64,000 nucleotides of DNA from Chitinophagaceae bacterium PMP191F (lineage in GTDB: Bacteria > Bacteroidota > Bacteroidia > Chitinophagales > Chitinophagaceae), in NCBI GenBank assembly GCA_001302245.1, contig LGYU01000007.1, forward strand, positions 171,146-235,145. Reading direction: 5' to 3'. Below are positions 44,439 through 53,651 of the stretch, piece by piece. The translations under genes were made by a program, and so were the position numbers. The notes beneath the pieces are model-generated. The model was given only the letters and a program-made list of their open reading frames with translations. It was not told where the DNA came from and searched no databases. Positions within the stretch are counted from its first letter, which is position 1. Each line of letters begins with the position of its first letter.

Positions 44439-45308
44439 TTAATCCAGCACACCAAATTTTCCCAGGTTAAAATCCATGATGGCTTCTCTTATTTCAGCTT
44501 CAGTATTCATAACAAAGGGGCCGTAACTGGCAATGGCTTCGTGAATAGGTTCACCGCTGAGTAACAACACAACACTATCCGCCGTTGCTTTTAGTTCAAT
44601 ATCCTCACCGGTATTGGTAAACAGTACAAAGCTGTGTTCTGCAACCGATGAGCCATTTACTTCAATATTACCTTTTATTACCAGCAATGCTGTATTGTGC
44701 ATCGCGGGGATGGAAGTATTGAAAACCCCGTCTTTGTTCAGCCGGATATCAAACAGATTTACCGGAGTGTAGGTGGCAGCAGCGCCTTTGGTGCCGTTTG
44801 CAATGCCTGCAATCACGTTTACGGTGCCTCCGTTGTTGTCAAGTTGCAGTTTTCCCATTTTATCTGCTGTAAGCGCCTGGTAATGCGGATTTACTCCTTT
44901 GTGCCTGGCAGGAAGATTTACCCAAAGCTGTACCATTTCAAAAGGGCCACCTTTTTTAGAGAAGGACTCTTCATGAAATTCTTTATGAAGAATGCCACTG
45001 CCGGCCGTCATCCACTGTACATCTCCCGGGTTGATGACTCCACTACTGCCGCTGCTGTCGTAATGGGCCACACTGCCTTTATAGGCAATGGTAACTGTTT
45101 CAAAACCTTTGTGTGGGTGTACATCTACACCACGGATGTGATCAGAAGGTCCGAAATCATATTCTGCATTGAAATCCAGTAACAGGAACGGACTGATCCT
45201 TTGTTGGGAAATGCCTGTGCGCGGAATATAGTTGAATACACGAAAGCCATCACCTACCATACCCGGTTGGGCAGGTTTGGTTACAATGCGTTCTATTGTC
45301 TTTTTCAT
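44439..45308 (-). CDS. Pirin family protein (YhaK/quercetinase-like bicupin)
   Basis: A 289-residue cytosolic bicupin. The N-terminal cupin has the intact metal site: VDVHPHKGFETVTIAYKGSVAHYDSSG (two His and Glu at about residues 62-69) and the distal His-x-x-x-x-Glu region in GSGILHKEFHEE (~107-118). PFLLLDFNAEYDFGPSDHIRG is the standard pirin lead-in. Bacterial pirins can have quercetin dioxygenase activity or act as redox-sensing partners. A Crp/Fnr gene lies upstream on the same strand, and a -7 element just before this gene suggests it is also expressed on its own. Confidence 0.94.
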   Translation of the reverse strand: MKKTIERIVTKPAQPGMVGDGFRVFNYIPRTGISQQRISPFLLLDFNAEYDFGPSDHIRGVDVHPHKGFETVTIAYKGSVAHYDSSGSSGVINPGDVQWMTAGSGILHKEFHEESFSKKGGPFEMVQLWVNLPARHKGVNPHYQALTADKMGKLQLDNNGGTVNVIAGIANGTKGAAATYTPVNLFDIRLNKDGVFNTSIPAMHNTALLVIKGNIEVNGSSVAEHSFVLFTNTGEDIELKATADSVVLLLSGEPIHEAIASYGPFVMNTEAEIREAIMDFNLGKFGVLD

Positions 45309-45330
45309 ATTAGTGCTCCTTTTGTTTTCA

Positions 45331-45338
45331 CAAAGGTA
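45331..45338 (-). promoter_or_regulatory. Promoter -7 element for the pirin gene
   Basis: Minus-strand TACCTTTG followed by TG, the same octamer as in the purH promoter. Transcription would start near 45324, about 16 bases before the ATG. No TTTG is seen at 19-21 bases upstream. Confidence 0.45.
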
Positions 45339-45390
45339 GCATGGTGTATAACGGGTGTTCTTGATGTATGGTAAGATGAACGTCTGCAGA

Positions 45391-45981
45391 TTATTGACCG
45401 GCGTTTTTCCGGGCCAGTTCTTTCTTTACCCTGCTGAGTGATTCGGGCGTAATGCCCAGGTAGGAGGCGATCATAAGCTGCGGAACCCGTAGTGTTACAT
45501 TGGGATACAAGTCTATAAATGCCAGGTAACGGTCTTCGGCTGTAGCGCCCAGTAGCAGGCTGACCCGTTGCTGCATATGACGGATGGAGTTCTGCAACAG
45601 GTGAATATGAAAACGGGTAAACTCCGGGCATATTTCCTGGGCATGTTCCATAAAGCCCCTGTTGAGTACCACTACTTCCGCATCTTCCACCACATCAATA
45701 AAAAAAGCAGCGGTATCATTAAAATACATACTGCTTCTGTCGCCGATCCACCAGTTTTCAGGGGCAAACTGGATAATGTGCTCACGTCCTTTGTCGTCGG
45801 CAGTATAGCTTCTCAGAAGTCCCTGGTTTACAAAATAGCCAATACCGGTCTGGTCGCCGGGCATGGTCAGAATGCGCCCTTTGGGATAAGAGCGTACGGC
45901 CGCCTGCTGACTTAATTGTGTAAACTGTTCATCGCTGATGGGAGTATGTTGCTGCAGGTATTGTTGGAAAGTGTTCAGCAT
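45391..45981 (-). CDS. Crp/Fnr family transcriptional regulator
   Basis: A 196-residue regulator. The N-terminal cyclic-nucleotide-binding-like beta-roll covers residues ~10-115 (YPKGRILTMPGDQTGIGYFVNQGLLRSYTADDKGREHIIQFAPENWWIGD), without the Arg-Ala phosphate cassette of true cAMP binders and without Cys ligands for an iron-sulfur cluster. The C-terminal winged helix holds LRVPQLMIASYLGITPESLSRVKKELAR. This is the Bacteroidota type that often sits beside a gene it controls; here the downstream pirin gene (83 bases away) is the natural candidate, by inference. Confidence 0.92.
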   Translation of the reverse strand: MLNTFQQYLQQHTPISDEQFTQLSQQAAVRSYPKGRILTMPGDQTGIGYFVNQGLLRSYTADDKGREHIIQFAPENWWIGDRSSMYFNDTAAFFIDVVEDAEVVVLNRGFMEHAQEICPEFTRFHIHLLQNSIRHMQQRVSLLLGATAEDRYLAFIDLYPNVTLRVPQLMIASYLGITPESLSRVKKELARKNAGQ

Positions 45982-46162
45982 GCGCTAAAGTAACAAAGAA
46001 AGATGTAAGGTTCAGGAGGTAAGGTGCAAGGGTTAAGATAGAAAGGTTTAAGGTGAAAGGTATGCGATACGGGGTGCCGGGAAAGCATGGGGAAATGGTA
46101 GGGCTGTAATGCGGAGAGGAGGAGGTAAGGTGTTGCGGCGTATGTCTTTGTGCAGAACTGTT

Positions 46163-46199
46163 AAAAAAAGAAAAAACCTTCACCACCCGGCGAAGGTTT
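46163..46199 (-). terminator. Terminator of the small membrane protein gene
   Basis: AAACCTTC (46174-46181) pairs with GAAGGTTT (46192-46199); on the minus strand it is followed by TTTCTTTTTTT. It begins 27 bases after the gene's stop codon. Confidence 0.8.
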
Positions 46200-46225
46200 G
46201 AACCGCTGGTTAAAAGTATATAGAA

Positions 46226-46441
46226 TCAGTTATTGTGAAATGCTGCCAACTCAATATCGTCCAGGCGCACACCCCCTTTACGTTGCAGTTTCTTTTGTTC
46301 TGCAAGCTGGCGCTTCTCCTCAAAGCGACTCTTAATTCTGAATACCAACTTCTGTTTTGCCTCGTTTCCTTTAAAGATTCCGACTACCGATCCTGCTGTG
46401 AAGGCCAATAGCAGGATGAATCTGCTGCTCATCTTTTTCAT
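46226..46441 (-). CDS. Small single-helix membrane protein
   Basis: A 71-residue protein from the ATG at 46441 (MKKMSSRFILLLAFTAGSVVGIF), consisting of one membrane helix (~residues 6-24) and a basic, helical cytoplasmic or periplasmic tail (KQKLVFRIKSRFEEKRQLAEQKKLQRKGG) ending DDIELAAFHNN. An upstream GTG/ATG extension is possible but would put polar residues before the helix. No family is recognised. It has its own terminator, which supports it being a real gene. Confidence 0.6.
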   Translation of the reverse strand: MKKMSSRFILLLAFTAGSVVGIFKGNEAKQKLVFRIKSRFEEKRQLAEQKKLQRKGGVRLDDIELAAFHNN

Positions 46442-46839
46442 ACTATCGGTTTGTACAGTTATACAATAAATTCCCGTCAATTAATAAGACAACTTTTATT
46501 AGTCAAAAGCTGTTCCACATTTATCCAAAATGCATACCACAAAGTGGGTATTTTTCTTAATAACATTTTAAAAACCGCGTGGTTCGTACATTATATTGAT
46601 TCCTGAGCGAATTCATAAGTAACCCGCGTAATTGACATTTAATGTTGATTTAATGTATTTACGAAATAGTGGCAGTGACTGGTTTAATTTATGATGGATT
46701 TTTTGTGATATTATTTGCACAAACGGGTATTTACGAGAGCTGTAAACGGTAAATGCCTGCAGCTTTGTTTCCTGTTTTACGATAGGCGGTGTAGTTTTGT
46801 GGTTTTTCATCCGGCACTTACCGTTAAATTCAATAACTG
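46442..46839. other. Intergenic region upstream of the M23 peptidase
   Basis: About 400 A/T-rich bases between divergent genes, with a plus-strand promoter element near the right end. No open reading frame or strong hairpin is supportable. Confidence 0.55.
46792..46799 (+). promoter_or_regulatory. Promoter -7 element for the M23 peptidase gene
   Basis: TAGTTTTG, matching TAnnTTTG. A TTTG at 46764-46767 is 24 bases upstream, slightly too far for the usual -33. The leader would be about 35 bases. Confidence 0.4.
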
Positions 46840-48540
46840 ATGCGATTATTTCCGGCACTGGTGATGTTGATGTATTGCCAGACACTACTGGCGCAGCTTT
46901 TTCCACAACCCGATTACCCGCAGGGGTATTTTCGCAATCCGCTTTCCATTCCACTGTTCCTGAGTGGCAATTTTGGTGAGTTACGCCCCGGACATTATCA
47001 TATGGGACTTGATCTTAAAACCCAGGGACGTGAAAATCAGCATGTGTTTGCAGCAGCCGACGGATACATTGCCCGTATTAAGATTGAGCCCGGTGGTTTT
47101 GGTCGTGCTATTTATATTAATCATCCCAACGGTTATACTACTTTATATGCCCATCTGAATGATTTTAACCCGGCACTGGAAAACTGGGTCAAACAGCAGC
47201 AATACCAGCAGGAAAGCTGGAGCGTTTTCCTGGAACCCCCGGCAACTTTATTCCCGGTAAAAAAAGGTGATTTTATTGCCTATAGCGGCAATACCGGTGG
47301 TTCACAGGCGCCCCATGTACATTTTGAAGTGCGCCGTACCAATGACGATGTGAATGAGAACCCTTTTTTGTTCGGACTGCCATTGGAAGACAATGTGCCG
47401 CCGGTAATACAAAGACTGGCAGTGTACGACAGGACCAAAAGCACTTACGAGCAGGCACCCAGGATATTGCCTGTGAAAGCCGGTACTCCCTACACTACCA
47501 TTCCGGCAATAATTACTGTAAACACTCCCAACGTAAGCCTGGCCATCGGTGCTTACGATACGCACAACGGTTCTGCCAATCACAACGGTATTTTTGAAGC
47601 CACGTTGTTTGTAGATGATAAACCGGTGAATGCCTTCAGGATGGATAATATCAGCTATAATGATACGCGCTATCTCAATGCGCACATTGATTATAAAACA
47701 AAATCGAGTAGCGGGCCTTACCTGCAGCATCTTTCGGAACTGCCAGGCTATATCAACTCCATTTATGCAAGGCATGGCCGCGACGGTATTATTGACCTGG
47801 GCGACCAGCAACCCCATGCCGTACGTGTGGAAGTAAAAGATGCCTATTTCAATAAAAGTGTTATTGCCTGCACCTTGCAATATAATGGTGCAACGTCGGC
47901 TGCGGCAACAGCAACGGGTAAAATGTTTTACCCCATGATGCTGGATGGCTATGAGAGCGAAGAGTGCGAGTTTTACCTGGGAGAGCGTTGCCTGTATGAT
48001 TCGGTACGTATCCGCTATAGTAAGTCAACCGGTAACCCGGTGGCGGTATCTGCCCTGCACACTATTGGCGCTCCTTATATACCGCTACAGGAATCTTATC
48101 TTGTTCGTCTATTGCCTACGCGTGTCCTGAGCGCACAGGAACAACAGCGTACCATAATGCAATGGTATGCAGGCACTAAGAAGGATGTGCAGAAAGTGGA
48201 GTGGCAGGGAAAGTGGGCGGGTGCCCGTTTCCGTGAGTTTGGCAATTACCAGTTGGTGGTTGACGAGGAGCCACCGGTAATTGTTCCGTCTGGATTTACC
48301 GATGGAGCTGATCTCAGCAAGGCAGCACGTATTGTGTTTACAGTAAAAGACAATATGGGTAAATGCAGGAATGTGCGTACTGAACTGGACGGAAAATGGT
48401 TGCGTTTTACCAACGATAAAGGCGGTGCGTTTATTTATAAGGTTGATGAAAAATGCTCGGCCGGTGTACATGAGCTGAAAATATCAGTGTCTGATGAAGC
48501 AGGTAATGTAACTGTACGGACATTTAAGTTTACGAGATAA
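46840..48540 (+). CDS. M23 family metallopeptidase (LytM domain), secreted
   Basis: A 566-residue exported protein with signal peptide MRLFPALVMLMYCQTLLAQ. The LytM/peptidase M23 domain comes first: GHYHMGLDLKTQG (zinc His and Asp, ~residues 48-60), GFGRAIYINHPNGYTTLYAHL (catalytic His) and APHVHFEVR (zinc His, ~155-163). All ligands are present, so it should hydrolyse peptidoglycan cross-bridges. About 400 residues of beta-rich sequence follow, with repeated Ig-like features (GIFEATLFVDDKPVNAF, DEPPVIVPSGF, VSDEAGNVTVRTFKFTR), probably for substrate or wall binding. Single gene, likely with its own promoter. Confidence 0.94.
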   Translation: MRLFPALVMLMYCQTLLAQLFPQPDYPQGYFRNPLSIPLFLSGNFGELRPGHYHMGLDLKTQGRENQHVFAAADGYIARIKIEPGGFGRAIYINHPNGYTTLYAHLNDFNPALENWVKQQQYQQESWSVFLEPPATLFPVKKGDFIAYSGNTGGSQAPHVHFEVRRTNDDVNENPFLFGLPLEDNVPPVIQRLAVYDRTKSTYEQAPRILPVKAGTPYTTIPAIITVNTPNVSLAIGAYDTHNGSANHNGIFEATLFVDDKPVNAFRMDNISYNDTRYLNAHIDYKTKSSSGPYLQHLSELPGYINSIYARHGRDGIIDLGDQQPHAVRVEVKDAYFNKSVIACTLQYNGATSAAATATGKMFYPMMLDGYESEECEFYLGERCLYDSVRIRYSKSTGNPVAVSALHTIGAPYIPLQESYLVRLLPTRVLSAQEQQRTIMQWYAGTKKDVQKVEWQGKWAGARFREFGNYQLVVDEEPPVIVPSGFTDGADLSKAARIVFTVKDNMGKCRNVRTELDGKWLRFTNDKGGAFIYKVDEKCSAGVHELKISVSDEAGNVTVRTFKFTR

Positions 48541-48580
48541 TGAGAGATTATATTATTACAGGATTTCAAATTCAAATGAT

Positions 48581-49048
48581 ATGGTTGAATTAAAAGAAGG
48601 TGATAAGGCCCCGGCTTTCACAGCAAAGGACCAGGATGGTAATAAAGTTTCGCTGGCTGATCTTAAAGGGAAAAGAGTAGTGTTGTATTTCTATCCGCAG
48701 GATGATACACCTACCTGTACCGTACAGGCCTGTAACCTGCGCGATAATTACGCCTTGTTAAAAAAGGAAGGTTTTGTAGTATTGGGCGTAAGCCCGGATG
48801 ATGAAGCAAAACACAAAAAGTTTGAGGCGAAGTTCCAGTTACCCTTTACCCTGGTAAGTGATCCGGAACATCGGGTAATAGAAAAGTATGGTGTATGGGG
48901 TGAGAAGCAATTGTATGGTCGTAAATATATGGGGCTGCACCGAACCACTTTTGTAATAGATGAAAAAGGAGTTATCCGGAAGATATTTCTGCGGCCTAAG
49001 AACAAACAGCATGCAGAAGAAATTATAGCGGCATGGAAAGCGCTGTAA
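48581..49048 (+). CDS. bcp: Thioredoxin-dependent thiol peroxidase (Bcp/PrxQ)
   Basis: A 155-residue peroxiredoxin that reduces hydroperoxides using thioredoxin. The peroxidatic site reads YFYPQDDTPTCTVQACNLRDNYALL, with the first Cys (~residue 46) catalytic and the second (~51) positioned as the resolving Cys of PrxQ. WGEKQLYGRKYMGLHRTTFVIDEKG near residue 110 is typical of the family. No signal peptide. It is 40 bases after the M23 gene, and followed by a terminator. Confidence 0.96.
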   Translation: MVELKEGDKAPAFTAKDQDGNKVSLADLKGKRVVLYFYPQDDTPTCTVQACNLRDNYALLKKEGFVVLGVSPDDEAKHKKFEAKFQLPFTLVSDPEHRVIEKYGVWGEKQLYGRKYMGLHRTTFVIDEKGVIRKIFLRPKNKQHAEEIIAAWKAL

Positions 49049-49070
49049 GCTTAATGTTTTATATCGTTGA

Positions 49071-49099
49071 AAGGTTGCTTGTTCCAGGCAACCTTTTTT
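49071..49099 (+). terminator. Terminator of bcp
   Basis: AAGGTTGC pairs with GCAACCTT around a 9-base loop, followed by TTTTC, 22 bases after the stop. Confidence 0.87.
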
Positions 49100-49367
49100 C
49101 ATTCGTAGTAATACGTAATTGTAGCTATGTGGCTACCTTATAAGCTAGCTGTTTGTTGTCAAAAAAGACTTCTTTAGTAATTATTTACATCCAGTTGTTT
49201 TTATTTCTTTTTGATTGTGTTGAGGTTACAGTTTTACGTAGAACTACGTGGCTACATTATGACAAAACCTAAAACCTCGTGTTAACGTATATAACAGAGC
49301 GTTAGTGACACCACAATAAAGATGTTTATTTTTTACATGGGTTATTTTTAGTTTTAGGGTTTGGTTA

Positions 49368-49397
49368 CCCTGTCCTTTCCAGGACAGGGATTTTTTT
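49368..49397 (+). terminator. Orphan plus-strand terminator
   Basis: CCCTGTCCT-TTCC-AGGACAGGG is a perfect 9-bp stem with a tetraloop, followed by A and seven T. It faces right, but bcp already has its own terminator 270 bases earlier and the gene to the right is on the minus strand, so it may end an unannotated RNA. Confidence 0.75.
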
Positions 49398-49435
49398 ATC
49401 AGTAATTGCTCAAAGGGGAGATAAATATTCAATAC

Positions 49436-50197
49436 TTATTGAAGGATCCATTCTACTTCACCTACTTCAAAAGACCGCTCGAGGGTATCGCGGGTTAAAA
49501 GTTGTCCGGAAGCTGATACTCCCCGGATGGTAGTCTCAAAAATGCTGTTGGCTTTTTTCAGTTTTACGATCTCCCCGGATTTATACAGTGCTTTATGATA
49601 ATCGTTCAGCAGTACTTCGGCAGTGTTGTGCTGCAATTGCTGGTACCGGTTTTCCAGGGAAGTGCACAGGACTTTTACCAATGTTGTTACATCGAACTCC
49701 TTTCCAGTGATCTGTCGTAGTGAAACCGGGTTGCGAACTCCTGGATTGAATTGCACCTGGTTGATGTTGATGCCCATGCCTGCGATGGCAAATACCCACT
49801 CTTTTCCGCGAAAACTGTTCTCAATCAGGATGCCCCCTGCCTTTCTGTCACGCCAATACAGGTCATTGGGCCATTTAATGCGGGTTTCGTCACCTGCGTA
49901 AATGTTAAAAAAGTCATAACATGCTAAAGCAACGGTGGCCGATAGCAGGAAGGGATACCCCGTATGCCTGGCCGGCGGAGTCAGTACCACACTGAAAAGT
50001 ATGTTTTCACCATAGGTGGTAACCCAGCTTTTGCCCCGCTGGCCCTTTCCGGAGGTCTGTTCCATAGCCAGCCAGGCCGCTCCGTGGCCCGCGGCGCGCG
50101 CCTGTACCTGCCCCATGGCATAGTTGTTGGTACTGTCAACAGACGGCAGTATTGTAAGAGGTTGACCAATAGGATTTGAGGTGGCAGGATATGACAA
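49436..50197 (-). CDS. birA: Biotin--[acetyl-CoA-carboxylase] ligase
   Basis: Attaches biotin to the carboxyl carrier protein. The 253-residue protein has the catalytic domain without the N-terminal DNA-binding domain of E. coli BirA, so it should be an enzyme only. Motifs: LPSVDSTNNYAM, AAWLAMEQTSGKGQRGKSWVTTYGENILFSVVL (the biotin-loop, GKGQRGKSW, near residues 50-58), ETRIKWPNDLYWRDRKAGGILIEN (~104-127) and GMGININQ. The C-terminal beta domain is complete. ATG at 50197 gives the usual N-terminus. Divergent from rsfS. Confidence 0.95.
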   Translation of the reverse strand: MSYPATSNPIGQPLTILPSVDSTNNYAMGQVQARAAGHGAAWLAMEQTSGKGQRGKSWVTTYGENILFSVVLTPPARHTGYPFLLSATVALACYDFFNIYAGDETRIKWPNDLYWRDRKAGGILIENSFRGKEWVFAIAGMGININQVQFNPGVRNPVSLRQITGKEFDVTTLVKVLCTSLENRYQQLQHNTAEVLLNDYHKALYKSGEIVKLKKANSIFETTIRGVSASGQLLTRDTLERSFEVGEVEWILQ

Positions 50198-50366
50198 AAG
50201 ATTATTATTTTTGAACAGGGCGAAATTAAGTAATATCGCAAAACAGTCGAAAAATGGGTGAACCGAAGAATGAACTCTGTTGTTACATTATAACCAGCGT
50301 GCATTCTACCAGGCTCTCCGCACAAAATTGAACACTAAAAAGTATTGATTATTGGAACAACTTTCA

Positions 50367-50756
50367 ATGTTAGCTACCCGTCGTAAACGAAATAGTGTAG
50401 CGCGGTTAACACGAAACTCAAAATTATTTAAAGCCATTATACACGCTATCCAGGAGAAAAAAGGCGAGCATATTGTGTCGCTGGATCTGCGTAAAATTCC
50501 CGAAGCTGTTGCTGATTTCTTTGTTGTTTGTGAGGCTGGTAGCACCACCCAGTTAAGGGCTATTGCCGGCTTTATTGAAGAGCATGTGAAAGTAGCCACC
50601 AATGAAACTCCTTATCACCAGGATATACAGCAGGGCGCCCAATGGGTGATCATTGATTACGTGAATATTGTGGTACATATTATGCTTCCCGAAACCCGTA
50701 AGTTTTATAAACTGGAAGAAATGTGGAGCGATGCAGATGGTGAAGAGCATCGCTAA
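50367..50756 (+). CDS. rsfS: Ribosome silencing factor RsfS (YbeB/Iojap)
   Basis: A 129-residue protein that binds the large ribosomal subunit at uL14 and blocks subunit joining under stress. Started at the ATG at 50367; a TTG 15 bases earlier is possible. The fold core is LFKAIIHAIQEKKGEHIVSLDLRKIPEAVADFFVVCEAGSTTQLRAIAGFI and the signature GAQWVIIDYVNIVVHIMLPETRKFYKLEEMWSDA. Length is normal. It leads the rsfS-ftsH-lutC run (85 bases to ftsH), a common pair in Bacteroidota. Confidence 0.94.
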   Translation: MLATRRKRNSVARLTRNSKLFKAIIHAIQEKKGEHIVSLDLRKIPEAVADFFVVCEAGSTTQLRAIAGFIEEHVKVATNETPYHQDIQQGAQWVIIDYVNIVVHIMLPETRKFYKLEEMWSDADGEEHR

Positions 50757-50840
50757 ACAGGCATTTTAACAACCAATTATTTACCCTGAACTTTTTGCTT
50801 AACTAATTTTAAATACGAAAACAAGGAGAAGCAAGCATAT

Positions 50841-52925
50841 ATGTCACAAGACGAATCAAGACAAAACGAACGTAATTTTCCCCGGTTACGGCCAGGTAGC
50901 GACGGAAATGGTCAGCGCAAAGGTCCCAAGTTCAATATCTACTGGGTATGGGCTATCATTTTTGCAGTACTGGTAGGCTTTCAGTTATTAGGCTCTTTTG
51001 CTCCCGACGCCAAAGAAATTAATGAGCTGGACTTCTATTCCATGCTGGATAAAGGCGATGTAGAGAAGATCAATACCGTTACTAATAAAAATCTTATACG
51101 TGTATTTATCCGCAAAGAAAGGTTAGAACAGTATAAAGATAAACTGAATAAAAACTGGCCCGGTTCATCCGATAAAGGTCCTCACTTTCAGTTCCGTGTT
51201 ATTAAAGCCGAAGACTTCAGTAAAGATCTGAACGCTTATTTTGATAAACACCCGGATATCACCCGCATTCCCAACAATCCCACACCCGAACCAGAATGGT
51301 TTGGTTCTGTACTGCAGTTCTTACTGCCGCTTGCTGTGATTGTATTGATATGGATTATGCTGATGCGTAAAATGGGTGGAGGAGCCGGTGGAGGAAGTGG
51401 TCCTGGTGGTATCTTCAACATTGGTAAATCAAGGGCAACCCTGTTTGACAAAGGCACTAAAGTGAATATCACATTTGCTGATGTAGCAGGACTTGACGAA
51501 GCTAAAGTGGAAGTAATGGAGATCGTTGATTTCCTGAAGAATCCTAAAAAATATACTTCACTGGGTGGTAAAATACCGAAAGGGGCATTGCTGGTAGGTC
51601 CTCCCGGAACAGGTAAAACCCTGCTGGCAAAAGCCATGGCAGGTGAAGCACAGGTTCCATTCTTCTCTATGAGCGGTTCTGACTTTGTGGAACTGTTTGT
51701 AGGTGTGGGTGCCAGCCGTGTTCGTGACTTGTTTAAACAGGCTCGTGAAAAAGCACCTTGTATCATATTCATTGATGAGATCGACGCTATTGGTCGTGCA
51801 CGTGGTAAGAACGCTATTATGAGCAACGATGAAAGGGAAAGCACCCTGAACCAGTTGCTGGTAGAAATGGATGGTTTCAGTGGCGAAAGCGGTATCATTG
51901 TACTGGCTGCTACCAACCGTCCGGATGTATTGGATACAGCGTTGTTACGTCCCGGCCGTTTTGACCGTCAGATATCTATTGATAAACCCGATCTGAAAGG
52001 CCGTGAGCATATCTTCAAAGTGCATCTGAAACCTATCAAGATATCTGAAAGAGTAGATATTCATAAACTTGCTGAGCAAACACCTGGTTTTGCCGGAGCT
52101 GATATTGCCAACATCTGTAATGAAGCTGCGCTGATCGCTGCCCGCAAAGGCAAGCAGTCCGTTGAAATGGAAGATTTCCAGGATGCAGTAGATCGCGTTA
52201 TTGGTGGTCTGGAAAAGAAAAACAAGATCATTTCTCCTGAAGAAAAAAGGATCATTGCTTATCACGAAGCTGGTCACGCTATCTGTGGATGGTACCTGGA
52301 GCATGCTTACCCGCTGCTGAAAGTAACCATCGTACCAAGAGGTGTGGCTGCATTGGGTTATGCTCAATACACACCGAAAGAACAATACCTGTACAATACA
52401 GATCAGTTGCTGGACCAGGTGAAAATGACACTGGGCGGTCGTGCAAGTGAAGAGATCTTCTTCCATAAAATTTCTACCGGTGCACAGAATGACCTGCAAC
52501 AGGTAACACGTATCGCTTACTCTATGATCACCATTTATGGTATGAACGAGAAAGTAGGTAATGTAAGCTTCTATGATCCTGCACAGGAAAATTCATTTAC
52601 CAAACCTTATTCTGAAGAAACATCCAAACTGATTGACGAAGAAGTTCGCAAGCTGATTGATGATGCTTATGAAGCAACCAAGCAGTTGCTTACACAAAAA
52701 AGAGAGCAGGTAGCAAAACTGGCCGAAGCATTGCTGGAAAAAGAAGTATTGTTCCAGAGTGATGTGGAAACCCTGATCGGTAAACGTCCCTATGGTGAAA
52801 AGAAAACACTGGATGTAGATGGCAGCCCTGTTTCTTCTCAATCTGAAACCGGTGCTATCAGCGAAGGTGTTCCTCCTTATGATCCCAACGTAACGAATCA
52901 TCCTCCTGCCACTACTACTAATTAG
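50841..52925 (+). CDS. ftsH: ATP-dependent zinc metalloprotease FtsH
   Basis: Membrane-bound AAA+ protease for quality control and regulated proteolysis. The 694-residue protein has a cytoplasmic N-terminal tail, a first helix at ~residues 32-52, a periplasmic segment (~53-150) and a second helix (~153-172). The AAA domain has Walker A GPPGTGKT (253-260), Walker [12 protein letters not shown] and the second region of homology ending RPGRFDRQ. The zinc site is HEAGH (475-479) with the third ligand in [11 protein letters not shown] 40-residue Ser/Pro/Thr tail ends the protein. It lies in a run with rsfS upstream and lutC 2 bases downstream. Confidence 0.97.
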   Translation: MSQDESRQNERNFPRLRPGSDGNGQRKGPKFNIYWVWAIIFAVLVGFQLLGSFAPDAKEINELDFYSMLDKGDVEKINTVTNKNLIRVFIRKERLEQYKDKLNKNWPGSSDKGPHFQFRVIKAEDFSKDLNAYFDKHPDITRIPNNPTPEPEWFGSVLQFLLPLAVIVLIWIMLMRKMGGGAGGGSGPGGIFNIGKSRATLFDKGTKVNITFADVAGLDEAKVEVMEIVDFLKNPKKYTSLGGKIPKGALLVGPPGTGKTLLAKAMAGEAQVPFFSMSGSDFVELFVGVGASRVRDLFKQAREKAPCIIFIDEIDAIGRARGKNAIMSNDERESTLNQLLVEMDGFSGESGIIVLAATNRPDVLDTALLRPGRFDRQISIDKPDLKGREHIFKVHLKPIKISERVDIHKLAEQTPGFAGADIANICNEAALIAARKGKQSVEMEDFQDAVDRVIGGLEKKNKIISPEEKRIIAYHEAGHAICGWYLEHAYPLLKVTIVPRGVAALGYAQYTPKEQYLYNTDQLLDQVKMTLGGRASEEIFFHKISTGAQNDLQQVTRIAYSMITIYGMNEKVGNVSFYDPAQENSFTKPYSEETSKLIDEEVRKLIDDAYEATKQLLTQKREQVAKLAEALLEKEVLFQSDVETLIGKRPYGEKKTLDVDGSPVSSQSETGAISEGVPPYDPNVTNHPPATTTN

Positions 52926-52927
52926 TT

Positions 52928-53563
52928 ATGAACGTATCTCCCTCAAAAGAGAATATTCTTAAAAAAATACGGAAGGCGTTGAGTAATTCAACGCCTCTTC
53001 CTTTTCCAAACAGTGAGGGCAACAGCCTTGTGTTTCAGCCATCACGCCAGGAACTGGAAGTGGAGTTTGCAGAACAGTTCACTAAGCTGCAGGGTAAGTT
53101 TGCTTTTTGTCTGAACTATAAAGAGCTGGCTGTACAGTTGAAAGCATTGGCTGCCCATGAAAAATGGGAGAAGCTATATTGTCGTGAAGAAAGCCTGGTA
53201 AAACAACTGCAGGATGCAGGTTTTAATGCATCGGGTTATCATGATCTTGCTACCTGCCATGCAAGCATCACCACCTGCGAATGCCTGGTGGCACGTACCG
53301 GCAGTATGATACTAAGTGCAGGGCAGCAAAGCGGGCGCACGGTCAGCGTATATGCCCCTGTTCATATCTGTATAGCTACCACCAGTCAGTTGGTATATGA
53401 TATTAAGGATGCTATACAACTGGTAAAAGATAAATATGCCGGTAATCTTCCTTCACTGATCTCACTGGCTACTGGTCCCAGTCGTACAGCTGATATTGAA
53501 AAAACACTGGTAGTAGGCGTACATGGTCCTGGCCAGGTGTATGTTTTCCTGGTAGACGAATAG
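52928..53563 (+). CDS. lutC: LutC/YkgG-type LUD domain protein
   Basis: A 211-residue protein of the lactate utilisation C family. The LUD signature is CECLVARTGSMILSAGQQSGRTVSVYAPVHICIATTSQLVYD (~residues 117-157), with the terminal GPSRTADIEKTLVVGVHGPGQVYVFLVDE. In the LutABC L-lactate dehydrogenase it works with LutB, whose gene is at 27.5 kb. The start ATG is only 2 bases after the ftsH stop, so the two are co-transcribed and probably translationally coupled. That location, after ftsH rather than with lutAB, is unusual compared with Bacillus. Confidence 0.92.
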   Translation: MNVSPSKENILKKIRKALSNSTPLPFPNSEGNSLVFQPSRQELEVEFAEQFTKLQGKFAFCLNYKELAVQLKALAAHEKWEKLYCREESLVKQLQDAGFNASGYHDLATCHASITTCECLVARTGSMILSAGQQSGRTVSVYAPVHICIATTSQLVYDIKDAIQLVKDKYAGNLPSLISLATGPSRTADIEKTLVVGVHGPGQVYVFLVDE

Positions 53564-53651
53564 TATCAGGCTTTCCCTTTTCTGCTCCTGGTAATGATGT
53601 GTTATTCCGTGATTGCTGTTATCTTTACTATTGTCAATATAAAGATGCAAG

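Larger units (their letters stand above)
49049..49435. other. Intergenic region with a duplicated motif and an orphan terminator
   Basis: 387 bases between convergent genes. It holds the bcp terminator, an imperfect direct repeat (about 49112-49142 and 49235-49260, sharing TACGTA and GTGGCTAC.TTAT), and a second plus-strand terminator. No protein gene is supportable. Confidence 0.5.
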
